The translations under genes were made by a program, and so were the position numbers. From Lachnospiraceae bacterium (GTDB lineage: Bacteria > Bacillota > Clostridia > Lachnospirales > Lachnospiraceae), in NCBI GenBank assembly GCA_009774245.1, contig VSNM01000003.1, forward strand, positions 1 through 64,000: a stretch of DNA of 64,000 nt. Reading direction: 5' to 3'. This document shows positions 8,475-17,676 of this stretch, piece by piece (the stretch's first letter is position 1; each line of letters begins with the position of its first letter). The notes beneath the pieces are model-generated. The model did no database searches and had not been told where the DNA came from. It worked only from the letters and a program-made list of their open reading frames with translations.

Positions 8475-10013
8475 TTAATCGATGTATTCAAAGTAATCAA
8501 AATCCGCCGGGATACGCGTGCCGCAGCCGCCGTTGTTTGCGTAGATTCCGACAAGCGTGCCTGTGTGGCGCTTGGGATCGTCGGGCACGCCCTCGTCACA
8601 GAGGTAGATGCAGTTTTCGAGCACGCCGACAAGCGTCCATGCCTCGCCGTCATAGCTGTAATAAAAGCTTCTGGTGAGCTTGTCAACGACTACTTTGAGG
8701 TACACACTCTGTTCCTTGATCTCATCGACGGAGGCCATCAGCTCCTCGCCATGATTGCGGTTGATGACAAGCTGGAGTTTTCTGCCCTCCTCATAGCAGA
8801 CGGAAAATCGCGCGTAAGTCGCTGTGCTGTAGTAGCAGGTCAGTCCCGCCTGCTCGCCGTTTCTTGAAGGATAAAAGTCTACCTTGGTTGAGGCGGTGTA
8901 GCTTAGCTCCTGCTCGCGCCGTAGCAATGTATTTTTCGCGCGGATTTCCGAGAGCTGTCCATCCCTTGTCCAGATGCGGAAACAGCCTGGGCGCTCGGTG
9001 AGGGAGTAACTTCCTTTTGCCGGGTTGCGCACAAACTCCCAGTTTAAGTTCAGCTCCTCGCTGTCAAAATCGTCGCGTGTCCATTTTTCAAACGGATGCT
9101 GCGGCAGGTCGGGCGCGGTCTGCTCCGTGCTTGGCCCCTTACGGTCATTGATGATAAACCAGTCGTCCTCGAGCCACTTGACGGGATCTAAGCCTGATTC
9201 CCTTCCGATCGTCGTGTAATGTCCCTGGTTTGGCCTGCCCATGAGATAGTATACCCACCAGTCGCCGTTCTGCGTCTGGATCAGCTTGCCATGTCCGGTG
9301 CGCTGAATCGGCGCGTCCGCGTCAAACTGGCGCATCAGCGGGTTGTAGGGCGATGGCTCGTATGGTCCAAATAGATTTTCTGACCGCCCTACATTGATGC
9401 CATGTCCGTAGCCTGTGCCGCCCTCTGCGAGTATCGCGTAATAGTATTTGCCGCGCTTTAACAGATGCGGTCCTTCCGGACAGCGCTCACCGGTTCCCGG
9501 CCACACGGGTATTTTGTCACCGATTACCTTCGTGCAGTCATCACTCAATGGCACGAGATTGATGCCTGGGCTGATCACCATGTAATGTTTGCCGTCATCG
9601 TCTATAAAGTGCGACGGATCGATGCTGTCCACCTCAAGCCAGCTGGGTTTGCTGTAAGGTCCCTCGGGCTTGTCTGAAGAAACGACAAGCTGTCTGCGCA
9701 TGACATTGTTGTCGCGCTTGCCGTCCGCGTTGAGGCGGAGCGTCGCCATGATGATAAACCTGCCGTCATGGTATGAGATATCCGGCGCCCAGATGCCGTG
9801 CGAATCCCTGATATCCTGCAGATCAAGATCATCGGGATCTGTGATGGCATGTCCTATCACCTGCCAGTGCACCATGTCCTTTGAGTGACTGATGGCGATT
9901 GCCGGGAAATACTGAAATGTGGAATTGACCATATAGTAATCCTCCCCGACGCGCACGACGGACGGATCGGGGAAAAAGCCTCGCTGTACGGGATTTTGAT
10001 ATGTATTGCTCAT
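8475..10013 (-). CDS. GH43 beta-xylosidase/arabinofuranosidase
   Basis: 512 aa, glycoside hydrolase family 43. The three GH43 acidic residues are recognisable: catalytic base Asp16 in GFFPDPS, pKa-modulating Asp132 in SIDPSHF, and acid Glu180 in RCPEGPHLL. The five-bladed propeller (about 1-320) is followed by a C-terminal beta-sandwich (about 330-510, concanavalin/DUF1349-like) as in GH43 xylosidases. There is no signal peptide, so it acts on imported oligosaccharides. Start has GGAG at good spacing. It lies 18 bp after the second GH43 gene, same operon; xylosidase versus arabinosidase specificity cannot be decided here. Confidence 0.85.
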   Translation of the reverse strand: MSNTYQNPVQRGFFPDPSVVRVGEDYYMVNSTFQYFPAIAISHSKDMVHWQVIGHAITDPDDLDLQDIRDSHGIWAPDISYHDGRFIIMATLRLNADGKRDNNVMRRQLVVSSDKPEGPYSKPSWLEVDSIDPSHFIDDDGKHYMVISPGINLVPLSDDCTKVIGDKIPVWPGTGERCPEGPHLLKRGKYYYAILAEGGTGYGHGINVGRSENLFGPYEPSPYNPLMRQFDADAPIQRTGHGKLIQTQNGDWWVYYLMGRPNQGHYTTIGRESGLDPVKWLEDDWFIINDRKGPSTEQTAPDLPQHPFEKWTRDDFDSEELNLNWEFVRNPAKGSYSLTERPGCFRIWTRDGQLSEIRAKNTLLRREQELSYTASTKVDFYPSRNGEQAGLTCYYSTATYARFSVCYEEGRKLQLVINRNHGEELMASVDEIKEQSVYLKVVVDKLTRSFYYSYDGEAWTLVGVLENCIYLCDEGVPDDPKRHTGTLVGIYANNGGCGTRIPADFDYFEYID

Positions 10014-10031
10014 ATAAATACTCCTTTCATA

Positions 10032-11639
10032 TTACAGGTATAATACGGAATCTACTACCACATACCCGCAGTTTTCCTTAACGTCCGGGCCTGCGTATGT
10101 GCAGAACACACCGTTTTTGACGCCAACCCAGCGTCCAGGCACTGCGTTCATCTCCCCGGCTTTGCTATAACTGCTGCCATCTGTACTGTACTCGAATGTC
10201 ACCTGCTCCAGTGGAAAATCTTTTTCCCTGCTGTTCAAATCCTGTGTTCCTGTGCGCTTTACCGTGTATTTCACATAGAGCTCTCCGGCCTGGTTCCAGT
10301 CCATCACAGGAAGTTCATCTGCTGTCTCGCACACTTCCTCAACAAGAACTTTGCCGTATTTCTGTTCGCCTTTTATAAAACGCGGCAAAAGCTTCCCGTT
10401 ATCCCTGCGAAATGAAAGGAGCCCATAACGCATTCCCATGGAAATCACACCCGCTTCCTCCCCGTCTGCAAGATGTGAGAGATCCAGTTTTGTGATGCAC
10501 GTAAACTCCGGCGCCGGCCATTTCTGCAATAGCAGGTTTGGCATCTCACCATAGGCTTTTTCCATTCGAACCGCATGTAATTTCAGTCCGTTTCCTGTCA
10601 GTTCATACCATTCCTTTCGCGGATTTGCGTTCCACTGCCACTGCAGCCCCAGCCGTTCTCCTGTAAAGTCGTCCGACGCCTGCGGCTCACAGATCTCTGT
10701 CGTGACGCTCCCGACATTCGGTTTGCGATATTCCATAACGGGTTCCCCATAGTCGTTGCCATCTTTTGCGATACCAATGACTGGCCAGTCCTCATGCCAG
10801 CTCATGGGCTGCAGGTGCGTGATGCGCCCCGCCGCATAGACATCCTGAAAATGCAGGAACCAGTCCTCCCCTGTCACGGTATCAACCCACGCACCCTGAT
10901 GCGGTCCGTTCACGGTACTATCGCCCTGCCGCATGACAACCTTGTACTCATATGGGCCAAATACATTGCGGGAGCGGAGCACGGTCTGCCACCCGGTCTT
11001 TACGCCCCCCGCCGGGGCAAAGATATAGTACCAGCCATTTCTCTTGTACATTTTGGGGCCTTCGATCGTCTCCTGGTCATTCTCATTTCCATCAAAAATC
11101 TTGACTTCCTCACCGACCAGTCCCATTCCGTCAGGCTGCATCTCCACCATATGGAGGACGCTCTTGTATCCGATGCGGCTCTTTGCCACGCCTGCGACGA
11201 GATACGCCTTTCCGTCATCGTCCCAGAACGGACAGGGATCGATCCAGCCCGCGCCCGGCCTGATATTGACTGGTTTAGTCCATGTTCCGAAGGGATCGGT
11301 CGCGGTGCTCATGTAGATGCCCTCATCCGGCATCGGAAAGCAGACGAAATAAGTGCCCTCGTGATACCGGATTGCCGGCGCCCACACACCGCAGCCGTGA
11401 ATGGGTTCCCTGTAGCGCTCCTCCGGAATCTCGTTGATGATATAGTTGACGACTTTCCAGTTTACCAGGTCTTTGGAGTGCAAAAGCGGGAGTCCGGGGG
11501 CATTGCAAAAGCTCGATGCGATCATAAAATAGTCCTCACCGACGCGAATCGCGTCTGGATCGGAATAGTCCGCGTAGAGTATCGGGTTGCGGTAGCTGCC
11601 ATTTCCCAGATCTGCGTTCCACATGCTGTTTGTTTTCAT
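10032..11639 (-). CDS. GH43 glycoside hydrolase
   Basis: 535 aa from ATG 11639; the longer frame overruns the divergent promoter region. It belongs to GH43: base Asp27 (DYSDPDA), modulating Asp134 (GWIDPCPF) and acid Glu193 (TIEGPKMY). A C-terminal beta-sandwich follows from about 340. No signal peptide, hence cytoplasmic. It is only distantly similar to the neighbouring GH43 and probably removes a different decoration (arabinose or xylose) from hemicellulose fragments. It is first gene of the operon, divergent from an AraC regulator that likely controls it. The RBS is weak (AAAGGCAGG). Confidence 0.85.
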   Translation of the reverse strand: MKTNSMWNADLGNGSYRNPILYADYSDPDAIRVGEDYFMIASSFCNAPGLPLLHSKDLVNWKVVNYIINEIPEERYREPIHGCGVWAPAIRYHEGTYFVCFPMPDEGIYMSTATDPFGTWTKPVNIRPGAGWIDPCPFWDDDGKAYLVAGVAKSRIGYKSVLHMVEMQPDGMGLVGEEVKIFDGNENDQETIEGPKMYKRNGWYYIFAPAGGVKTGWQTVLRSRNVFGPYEYKVVMRQGDSTVNGPHQGAWVDTVTGEDWFLHFQDVYAAGRITHLQPMSWHEDWPVIGIAKDGNDYGEPVMEYRKPNVGSVTTEICEPQASDDFTGERLGLQWQWNANPRKEWYELTGNGLKLHAVRMEKAYGEMPNLLLQKWPAPEFTCITKLDLSHLADGEEAGVISMGMRYGLLSFRRDNGKLLPRFIKGEQKYGKVLVEEVCETADELPVMDWNQAGELYVKYTVKRTGTQDLNSREKDFPLEQVTFEYSTDGSSYSKAGEMNAVPGRWVGVKNGVFCTYAGPDVKENCGYVVVDSVLYL

Positions 11640-11782
11640 AATTGTACCTGCCTTTCTATTGTAATTTTTTCCACTGTTATTGATATCATTAGTATACCGC
11701 ACCCGCACACTTTTCTTCAATGCCATGGGCGGTTATTTCTGTGCCAAATATTGCGGTTTTGTGGTCATTTTGCGATTACCTT

Positions 11783-11813
11783 TTGGCAGTTCGTGTTGTA
11801 TTTCTTGTATAAT
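11783..11813 (+). promoter_or_regulatory. Putative promoter of the AraC regulator
   Basis: TATAAT at 11808-11813 matches consensus perfectly; the best -35 candidate is TTGGCA at 11783-11788 with a long 19-bp spacer. The 225-bp divergent region 11640-11864 presumably also holds the GH43 operon promoter and AraC binding sites, but I cannot identify an operator with confidence. Confidence 0.45.
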
Positions 11814-11864
11814 ATGTGTATACTGTACTTAGGGAATCGTTTCTTAAACTATAGGAGGCAGAAC

Positions 11865-12638
11865 ATGGTCTATCAGAACTGGGACGAATATCTATTTGTG
11901 AAAGTGACCAACAATAACAATTACCAGGCACATATGCACCGGCAGGTTGAGATTTTCTATGTGCTCGACGGGAGTCTCGAGATGACCATATCCGGCAAAA
12001 AGAGATTGTTGAAAAAGGGAATGGGTTCGATCGCTTTTCCCAATGTCGTGCACGAGACACGCACACCTGAGCATTCGTCCGCTGTCATGATAATCTTTAA
12101 CCACAATTTCCTCCCTGATTTCTCTGTGGAATTCAATACACAGCGCCCAATCAACCCTTTTATTGCGGACATGCCAGATGACAGGGCGTTTTCATCCCTG
12201 ATTGGCGGACTTCTGGAAAGCACGCAAAAAAATACAGACATCCGCATTTCCAAGGGATATCTGTATATTCTTACCGCTATGATTTTATCGCAGGTGCCGC
12301 TTGCCAGACAGGAGAATCTGTACGACTCCGATGGCATTTGCCAGGATATTTCCAATTACCTGAACCAGCACTTTACCGAGGAACTCAGTCTGTCACAGCT
12401 TGCCTGCGCCCTCGGCTACAGCAAATACCACATTTCTCATATTTTCAGGGAAAAGTTTGGCTGTTCCTACAGCGACTACCTCAAACGGCTCCGCGCGGAA
12501 CATGCGATGGGGCTGCTGACACACTCTGCGCTGTCCATGACAGAAGTCTGTTTTGCCAGCGGCTTTAGTAGCCTGCGCTCATTTTACAGGGCTTTCCATG
12601 AAGTCTATGGCGCTTCGCCAAAGTCTATGGTTCCTTAG
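11865..12638 (+). CDS. AraC family transcriptional regulator
   Basis: 257 aa from ATG 11865, which has AGGAGG 7 bp upstream; the much longer open frame to the left is antisense to the GH43 gene and is not coding. The N-terminal cupin-like ligand domain (about 1-130, with HMHRQVEIFYVLDGSL) is followed by two HTH motifs in the last 95 residues (LSLSQLACALGYSKYHISHIFREKFG and the second around SMTEVCFASGFSSLRSFYRAF, with usual spacing). Divergent to the GH43 operon, so likely its sugar-responsive activator. Confidence 0.9.
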   Translation: MVYQNWDEYLFVKVTNNNNYQAHMHRQVEIFYVLDGSLEMTISGKKRLLKKGMGSIAFPNVVHETRTPEHSSAVMIIFNHNFLPDFSVEFNTQRPINPFIADMPDDRAFSSLIGGLLESTQKNTDIRISKGYLYILTAMILSQVPLARQENLYDSDGICQDISNYLNQHFTEELSLSQLACALGYSKYHISHIFREKFGCSYSDYLKRLRAEHAMGLLTHSALSMTEVCFASGFSSLRSFYRAFHEVYGASPKSMVP

Positions 12639-12649
12639 TTCCTATTTCC

Positions 12650-13834
12650 TTAGTCCCTTTTTTCACTGTTCTCCTGCTGTTCCTGTGGCATTTCACTGGA
12701 AGGCTGTGAGCTTTCCGAAGCCGGAAACTGTACATCTTGCGGCGTCTGCCAACCGGGATTTTGATTCTGCGGCATAATCGGCTGCTGCATGATATTCTGT
12801 CGGACAAGCACTCTCTGTACATTTTTCGCTGCTTTTTTACTTCTCCTCTTTTCCATAAATAGACTTATTTTTTCTCCAGGGAAAAGCAGGGCTATCACAA
12901 CAAGGATTATAAGATATGGTGCCATTCTTATGATCAAAAACAGAAGTCCTTCCAAAAATGACAGGAATCCTCTGCCTGTCGACACAATCGTATTTTTCAA
13001 TCGATCTACAAATGTGTTTCTCCTGACTGGCTCGCTGTCCTGACGATACTCCATCACCTCCGTGATGCCTATGTTGACGTAGGAGTACGCCACGTCCATA
13101 TCCATGTAGCGCCTGGTGGTCTGCAGGTTGTTCAGCTCATACTGAACCTCTGACAGCCGCTGCTCCACTGTGATCATGTCCTCGATCGTCTCACACTTCT
13201 CGAGCATCGCCAGAAGATTTTTCTCCTGAATTTGCAGTGCCTCGATCTGCGCGGTTGTGTCATAGTACTGCTGGCTGATGTTGTCGACGCTCGTCGATTT
13301 GGAGATCACCTTGCCGACACCGTCCAATTCTGACAGAAAATTGTTGTAATCCTTTGACGGTATCCGCACTTCGAGATAATTGTGCATGGTACCGCTCGTC
13401 TTGCGGTAATTCTCATAATACCATTCATACCCGCTGTCACTCTCGCTCTCCGACTGAATGATGCCGCCGTATTTGGATATTGTCTCCTTGACAGAAGTCA
13501 TCGTTGCCGCATAGTCGAGCGTCTCGATCTCGAGATTGCAGTGATATACCAGCTTTTCTTCCAGCAGCGTCATGTTGTCCGGGCTTTGCGTCTTACTTTG
13601 CTCCTGATTCTTTGTCACGTCATAGCCATCCTCCATGGCGATCTCCTCTTCTGCCATGGCGTAATTGTTGCTGGCAAACCCGTTGTAGTCCATTGATGAT
13701 GCAGTGCTTTCTGCCGATGCTGCGGTGTCTGCTGTCATCATGGATTTTGAGCCGTCTGACGCGCCCCCGCATCCTGTGAGCAGAGATGCAGTAAGAGCAA
13801 GCATTGGTATGAGTTTCGTCCATTTTCTTTTCAT
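12650..13834 (-). CDS. DUF4349 lipoprotein
   Basis: 394 aa from ATG 13834 (GGGAAGG upstream). A lipoprotein signal peptide ends in the lipobox LLTGC, so the protein is exported and lipid-anchored. The central part (about 95-290) fits DUF4349: a beta-rich region (LEVRIPSKDYNNFLSELDGVG) and a coiled coil (IEALQIQEKNLLAMLEKC...). A second hydrophobic segment near 300-325 and a basic, Gln/Pro-rich cytoplasmic tail follow. Function is unknown. It converges with the araC gene 12 bp away. Confidence 0.8.
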   Translation of the reverse strand: MKRKWTKLIPMLALTASLLTGCGGASDGSKSMMTADTAASAESTASSMDYNGFASNNYAMAEEEIAMEDGYDVTKNQEQSKTQSPDNMTLLEEKLVYHCNLEIETLDYAATMTSVKETISKYGGIIQSESESDSGYEWYYENYRKTSGTMHNYLEVRIPSKDYNNFLSELDGVGKVISKSTSVDNISQQYYDTTAQIEALQIQEKNLLAMLEKCETIEDMITVEQRLSEVQYELNNLQTTRRYMDMDVAYSYVNIGITEVMEYRQDSEPVRRNTFVDRLKNTIVSTGRGFLSFLEGLLFLIIRMAPYLIILVVIALLFPGEKISLFMEKRRSKKAAKNVQRVLVRQNIMQQPIMPQNQNPGWQTPQDVQFPASESSQPSSEMPQEQQENSEKRD

Positions 13835-14074
13835 AATCTTCCCTTCCCTTTCTGTTAGAACTGCCGTCACACCTGTATCCGTCGCTCCGCTGGTGCATAA
13901 AACAGTTTTTCCTATCTACCCGCGTGCTGCTATGTTCTATGCAATGACAGATGTGTGTCTTAAATGGGTTCTATTCAGTATACGTTTTTTGTGCATGGAA
14001 TTTATGGGAATTTTTCTATAAATATTGTTATCAAAAATTGTTATCATACTTCTTTATGAAATTCTGATATATCG

Positions 14075-14752
14075 TTATTTTCTGATAATCAGTAACTTAT
14101 TATCTCCTTTTTGAAATTCATACTCTGTCTTAACAATTTCTATGTGATAATCCTTTTGAAAATAATCCATGACGTTCTTAATCAAGTCTGTCTTATTTGC
14201 ATCTAAATCTACAATCGGGAAGATTCGGATTTCTTTACACACCCTAAGCATTTCCGTCATTGAGGCAATATGAAAATCATACCCCAACGAGGTATACATG
14301 AGCAAGAAATGAGAACTCAATCCAATATCAAAATAATCTGCCTCATAGGGCAGCTTATTGGGTAATTCATGGAATACATAACGCCCCTCTGCTTTTCCCT
14401 TTTCATAATCAGACAAGAACTTTTTCATGGCAGACATTCGGGTATTTTCAAGTTCCTCTAAACTTTTAATATTTTTCCACACATAATTATCCATATTTTC
14501 CCGCATTTGCTGCATGACTGTAATTCGGACTTTCTCAATTCGTTTTTCTATATCCTCTTTTGAAAACTGATAGATCAAATCAAATGAAATTACGTTTCCA
14601 TTTCTTTCAGTCATCTCATAATTGAAACAGGCTGGGCCATCACCAAATCCTGCGATTTTCTTTGACATATCATTATCGTCTAATTGGAACATCAATCTGT
14701 ATTCTTCCATATTTCTGCCCCAAGGCACAACACTATCTAACTGAAAAGCCAT
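14075..14752 (-). CDS. SAM-dependent methyltransferase-like protein
   Basis: 225 aa with GGAGG upstream of ATG 14752. IAGFGDGPACFN (about 33-44) looks like a modified SAM-binding motif I (normally hxGxGxG); a downstream acidic/hydrophobic strand (GNVISFDLIYQFS) fits motif II. The segment YFDIGLSSHFLLMY and the following EMLRVCKEIRIFPIVDLD resemble the later strands of class I methyltransferases. Substrate unknown. It appears to stand alone (78 bp from the next gene, 240 bp from the previous). Assignment is by pattern only. Confidence 0.55.
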   Translation of the reverse strand: MAFQLDSVVPWGRNMEEYRLMFQLDDNDMSKKIAGFGDGPACFNYEMTERNGNVISFDLIYQFSKEDIEKRIEKVRITVMQQMRENMDNYVWKNIKSLEELENTRMSAMKKFLSDYEKGKAEGRYVFHELPNKLPYEADYFDIGLSSHFLLMYTSLGYDFHIASMTEMLRVCKEIRIFPIVDLDANKTDLIKNVMDYFQKDYHIEIVKTEYEFQKGDNKLLIIRK

Positions 14753-14830
14753 TTTCTTTTCCTCCGTCTACTGAAAAGGCATCCCTGTGCATCACACTCA
14801 ATACAACAGAAATGCCCACTTTCTTATTAT

Positions 14831-15448
14831 TTAAACCGGCGCATCAGAAACATCCATGCCGCCGTCCGACAGGATCTCGTCTACGCCCTCGACAGGCGAC
14901 GTGTCTGGCAGACCGACACTTGTCTCTGCATTTTCCGCCTTTTCCTGTGGATCGTATTCCTGCCGCTGCTTTTCGTCCTCGTCCTCCCACAGGGATTTGT
15001 ACTTCTCTCTCTTCTTACGCTCGTTCATCATTGCAAGGTTCTTGGCTGCCAGATACACCTCCATGCTGTAATCCATCAGCTTCTTCTCGTCCGAAGCGGG
15101 CACTTTCGCCCCTTTTCCGATGCGGCGCGCCACCTCCATAATCTTAGCCATGTCCTCGCCATAATCCTTGGCGGCGTCACTCTGCTGCCTTGCTACCTCC
15201 ACATTCCACACCAGCATATGCTCCTCCGCAAGTCGGTCAAGCACCTCCTGGTTCTCATCAAACCGCTGCGTAACGGCGTCGATCGTGAGCTCCAATGTCG
15301 CAGCCTCGTTGGCGTAGATCTCCTTGCCGTCCGGCGTTAAATTGGCCTTCTTTTCCAGATCTTCCTTTTTCTTTAGGAGCTTTCGCCTCTGCTCCAGCAG
15401 TGTGGCGTGCTGTGCGCGGTATAATTTCTGCGCTTCACCGATTTTCAT
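14831..15448 (-). CDS. Coiled-coil hypothetical protein
   Basis: 205 aa. I do not recognise a family. The sequence is highly charged and helical: a coiled coil at about 8-35 (LEQRRKLLKKKEDLEKKAN), a conserved-looking PDGKEIYANEAATLELT segment, a helix around 100-150, and an acidic disordered tail. No signal peptide or membrane segment. The RBS AGGAAG lies inside the end of the truncated toxin ORF just upstream, so the toxin truncation point is very close to this gene's translation start. Confidence 0.6.
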   Translation of the reverse strand: MKIGEAQKLYRAQHATLLEQRRKLLKKKEDLEKKANLTPDGKEIYANEAATLELTIDAVTQRFDENQEVLDRLAEEHMLVWNVEVARQQSDAAKDYGEDMAKIMEVARRIGKGAKVPASDEKKLMDYSMEVYLAAKNLAMMNERKKREKYKSLWEDEDEKQRQEYDPQEKAENAETSVGLPDTSPVEGVDEILSDGGMDVSDAPV

Positions 15449-15452
15449 ATGA

Positions 15453-15644
15453 TCACTTCCTGTTCCCTACTTTTAACCCTTCCCAATTGCCCTTTAATGA
15501 ATGATCCTGATATTTCTCTTCAAGTGGTACTCCATTTCCCAATTTCAAAATAATATCCTTCAACAGACTTGTATCTAAACCTCTTTTCTGAGCAAGTTTA
15601 TAATTCCTCTTAAACTTTCTGCTACGTTTTATCGTATATTTCAT
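15453..15644 (-). pseudogene. Truncated YafQ-family toxin
   Basis: 63 codons. The sequence MKYTIKRSRKFKRNYKLAQKRG...DHSLKGNWEG is the N-terminal two-thirds of a YafQ/RelE-superfamily mRNA interferase. Family members are about 90 aa and continue after NWEG with the strands carrying catalytic His/Asp and a C-terminal aromatic residue; here the frame ends after seven unrelated residues. Probably inactive. It overlaps the antitoxin stop by 4 bp, the usual antitoxin-toxin coupling. Confidence 0.75.
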
Positions 15645-15916
15645 GAATTCAGATCCTCAAATAATTCGTCAACGTCCGTATATCCTTTCACATTCGGATC
15701 TCTGCTAATCCGTCTTGCCTCCTCCATCGCCTCGACCACCTCCGGCTTCAATTCAGGATATTTTACTTCAAAAGGAAGCCCGTTTCTCAAAATAACCTGT
15801 CTGAGAAACATATTTACTGCATCGGACAGATTCAATCCCAGCCCCTCCAAAAGCTCCACTGCCTGTTTTTTGACGTTTTCCTCTATTCTGATCTGTGTCG
15901 GTGTTGTAACTGCCAT
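15641..15916 (-). CDS. RelB/DinJ family antitoxin
   Basis: 91 aa from ATG 15916 with AGAAGG 6-7 bp upstream. The N-terminal ribbon-helix-helix (TQIRIEENVKKQAVELLEGLGLNLSDAVNMFLRQVI) would bind its own promoter. The C-terminal part (GYTDVDELFEDLNS) is the toxin-wrapping segment. It is partner of the truncated YafQ-like toxin. The frame is open far upstream into an unrelated sequence, which I treat as a separate broken gene. Confidence 0.85.
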   Translation of the reverse strand: MAVTTPTQIRIEENVKKQAVELLEGLGLNLSDAVNMFLRQVILRNGLPFEVKYPELKPEVVEAMEEARRISRDPNVKGYTDVDELFEDLNS

Positions 15917-16453
15917 AATATACCTTCTCCTTACTTTTTTCTCAATCTTACTACAATCGGTATACAGCGCAAACAACGGCCCCTGTTCGTAATCCCTATC
16001 TGGTCTTTCCTCTTTTATTATCCGAAACTGCTCCATAAGCAGCGGCGTATACTCTGTCTTTTTCATCACGCCAAATACAAGACAAAGCTCGGAGCGGGCA
16101 TATGTATTCCTGATATTCGGGAAAATGTCATACAATTGTTCCGTATATTTTTCATCTGCACCCGCAAGCAGTGTGGCTGCATTCTCTATAAAGATATCAT
16201 GACCGGATTTACAAAGTTTTTCCAGCACCAATGGCATCACTTCATCCTGGTACGCAAGCGCCTTTTCCATGAGCGAACGGGTGTTGACCGAATCTTTCAT
16301 CTTGCGCATAAATGTTACAATATCCTGCGCATTATTTAAGTTCATAATCGCTTCTTTTTCCATCAGATAATTCTCATATCGTAATTTGTCCATTTTTGAG
16401 ACAACTTCTCTGTTTACCTCCTCCTGCAAGTCCGGAAAAGAAAGAGTTACCAT
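15917..16453 (-). pseudogene. 3'-truncated helical-repeat protein
   Basis: About 175 codons (start ATG 16453) of a helical protein with HEAT-like segments (EVMPLVLEKLCKSG, FIENAATLLAGA, TPLLMEQFRIIKE), family not recognised. It runs without a stop straight into the antitoxin reading frame (SKIEKKVRRRYIM then the antitoxin), so its own C-terminus is missing. Likely its 3' end was lost when the toxin-antitoxin module was inserted. A read-through 270-aa fusion could in principle be made. Confidence 0.5.
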
Positions 16454-16563
16454 TCCTAAATAAGTCAGTCTGGCGGCTGGATTTCTTTTATAGGATTATC
16501 CTCAAAAAAATGTTTTGGCAATGGTGATTGATTCATAAGACCTCCTTTGTACTATGTGTTTAA

Positions 16564-17562
16564 TTACTGTTTCCCGCAGCATTTTTTGTACTTTTTGCCG
16601 CTGCCACATGGGCAGGGATCATTTGGGTAAATTTTCTTCTCTTTTACAACGGGAATCCCACCCTTCCCTTTGCTGAGTGACTTCTCGAATTTATCCAGCT
16701 GCTGCTGATACCACTGACACTCGTCCTGTTTCCCTGCGGCAACAGCCAATTCCTTTGCACGCATATAGAGAAACGCATTTTCGACATGACATGTAGCGCC
16801 CCATATCGCATCTTTTACCACTTCGTATGCACGTTCTGTATCCCCATTTTCGGAGAGTACCCAGCTAAAACTGCTCACACCGTTTGGATTTTGCGGATTC
16901 TCTTTGAGCCATTTTTCATAATGCGCATACGCCTCCGCTTTCTTTCCTTCGCTGGAGAGCGATTCGCCGATGCCACACTGAAAACAGCTGTCGTCCTCTT
17001 CGCGCCAGTCAAAGATCTCCAACACCTTTTGGCAAAATTTGATTCTATCCTCATATCTTCGTGCATTGCCAAGTTCCATCTCATAGTCCTGAAACCAGCC
17101 GTCAACCGGATACTGATAATCCGTCTCTTCCATCAGGTCATGCAGCGTATATGTCTTTGTGTTCTGTTCCATGATCGTAAGAAAAACCTGCCACGCACTA
17201 TCCCAAAGCGGCAGCCCCTCCACAGGCTTATTCCTGTCAATATAGTCATAACCGGCCTGCACCAGATCGTCCCACTGATCCCATTCCGTTTCTATATGAT
17301 GATTGTCTGTATAATCAATGCTCTGCTGCAGCATCTCCTCAAGACAGTTCTTATAGTTTTCCTCATCGAAGGGTTTTCCTTCCTTTACATTTTCATAAAT
17401 TTCAGCCAGTACAACCGCGCCAATCTTATCCTTTGCCTCTGACTTGGAATACCCGGCGTCCTGCAGTTTTTCATAGACCTCCTTCGTACAGGGAGGATCG
17501 TTTGCTTTTAACTGATTGTCTACCACTTCCAAAATAGTTTTCTTTAACTTTAAATTTGCCAT
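16564..17562 (-). CDS. SEC-C zinc-motif / DUF1841-like protein
   Basis: 332 aa with GAGGAG upstream. The C-terminus is a textbook SEC-C zinc-binding motif ([15 protein letters not shown]), as found at the end of SecA and many stand-alone proteins. The N-terminal ~70 residues ([10 protein letters not shown]...[11 protein letters not shown]) resemble DUF1841-type proteins. The middle carries TPR-like helices ([23 protein letters not shown]). The role is unknown; SEC-C can mediate protein or nucleic-acid contacts. Confidence 0.8.
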   Translation of the reverse strand: MANLKLKKTILEVVDNQLKANDPPCTKEVYEKLQDAGYSKSEAKDKIGAVVLAEIYENVKEGKPFDEENYKNCLEEMLQQSIDYTDNHHIETEWDQWDDLVQAGYDYIDRNKPVEGLPLWDSAWQVFLTIMEQNTKTYTLHDLMEETDYQYPVDGWFQDYEMELGNARRYEDRIKFCQKVLEIFDWREEDDSCFQCGIGESLSSEGKKAEAYAHYEKWLKENPQNPNGVSSFSWVLSENGDTERAYEVVKDAIWGATCHVENAFLYMRAKELAVAAGKQDECQWYQQQLDKFEKSLSKGKGGIPVVKEKKIYPNDPCPCGSGKKYKKCCGKQ

Positions 17563-17608
17563 TGTTTTATCTCCTCTTTTTTTATAGTATCTTTGTGTCT
17601 ACATACAC

Positions 17609-17642
17609 CGACCGCAAAGCGGCTAATCTCCTTATGCGGTCG
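17609..17642. repeat. Inverted repeat behind the ABC exporter gene
   Basis: CGACCGCA (17609-17616) and TGCGGTCG (17635-17642) form a perfect 8-bp inverted repeat with an 18-nt loop, 35 bp past the stop of the exporter gene. No T-tract follows on the minus strand, so it could be an RNA-stabilising hairpin rather than an intrinsic terminator. Confidence 0.4.
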
Positions 17643-17676
17643 CGTACAACAAAAGTGTATTGGCCATGACGACATG

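Noticed and set aside
10794..11864. Upstream 357-codon extension of the AraC frame
   Set aside because: It is antisense to the GH43 gene, and the AraC domain begins exactly at an ATG with AGGAGG at 11853.
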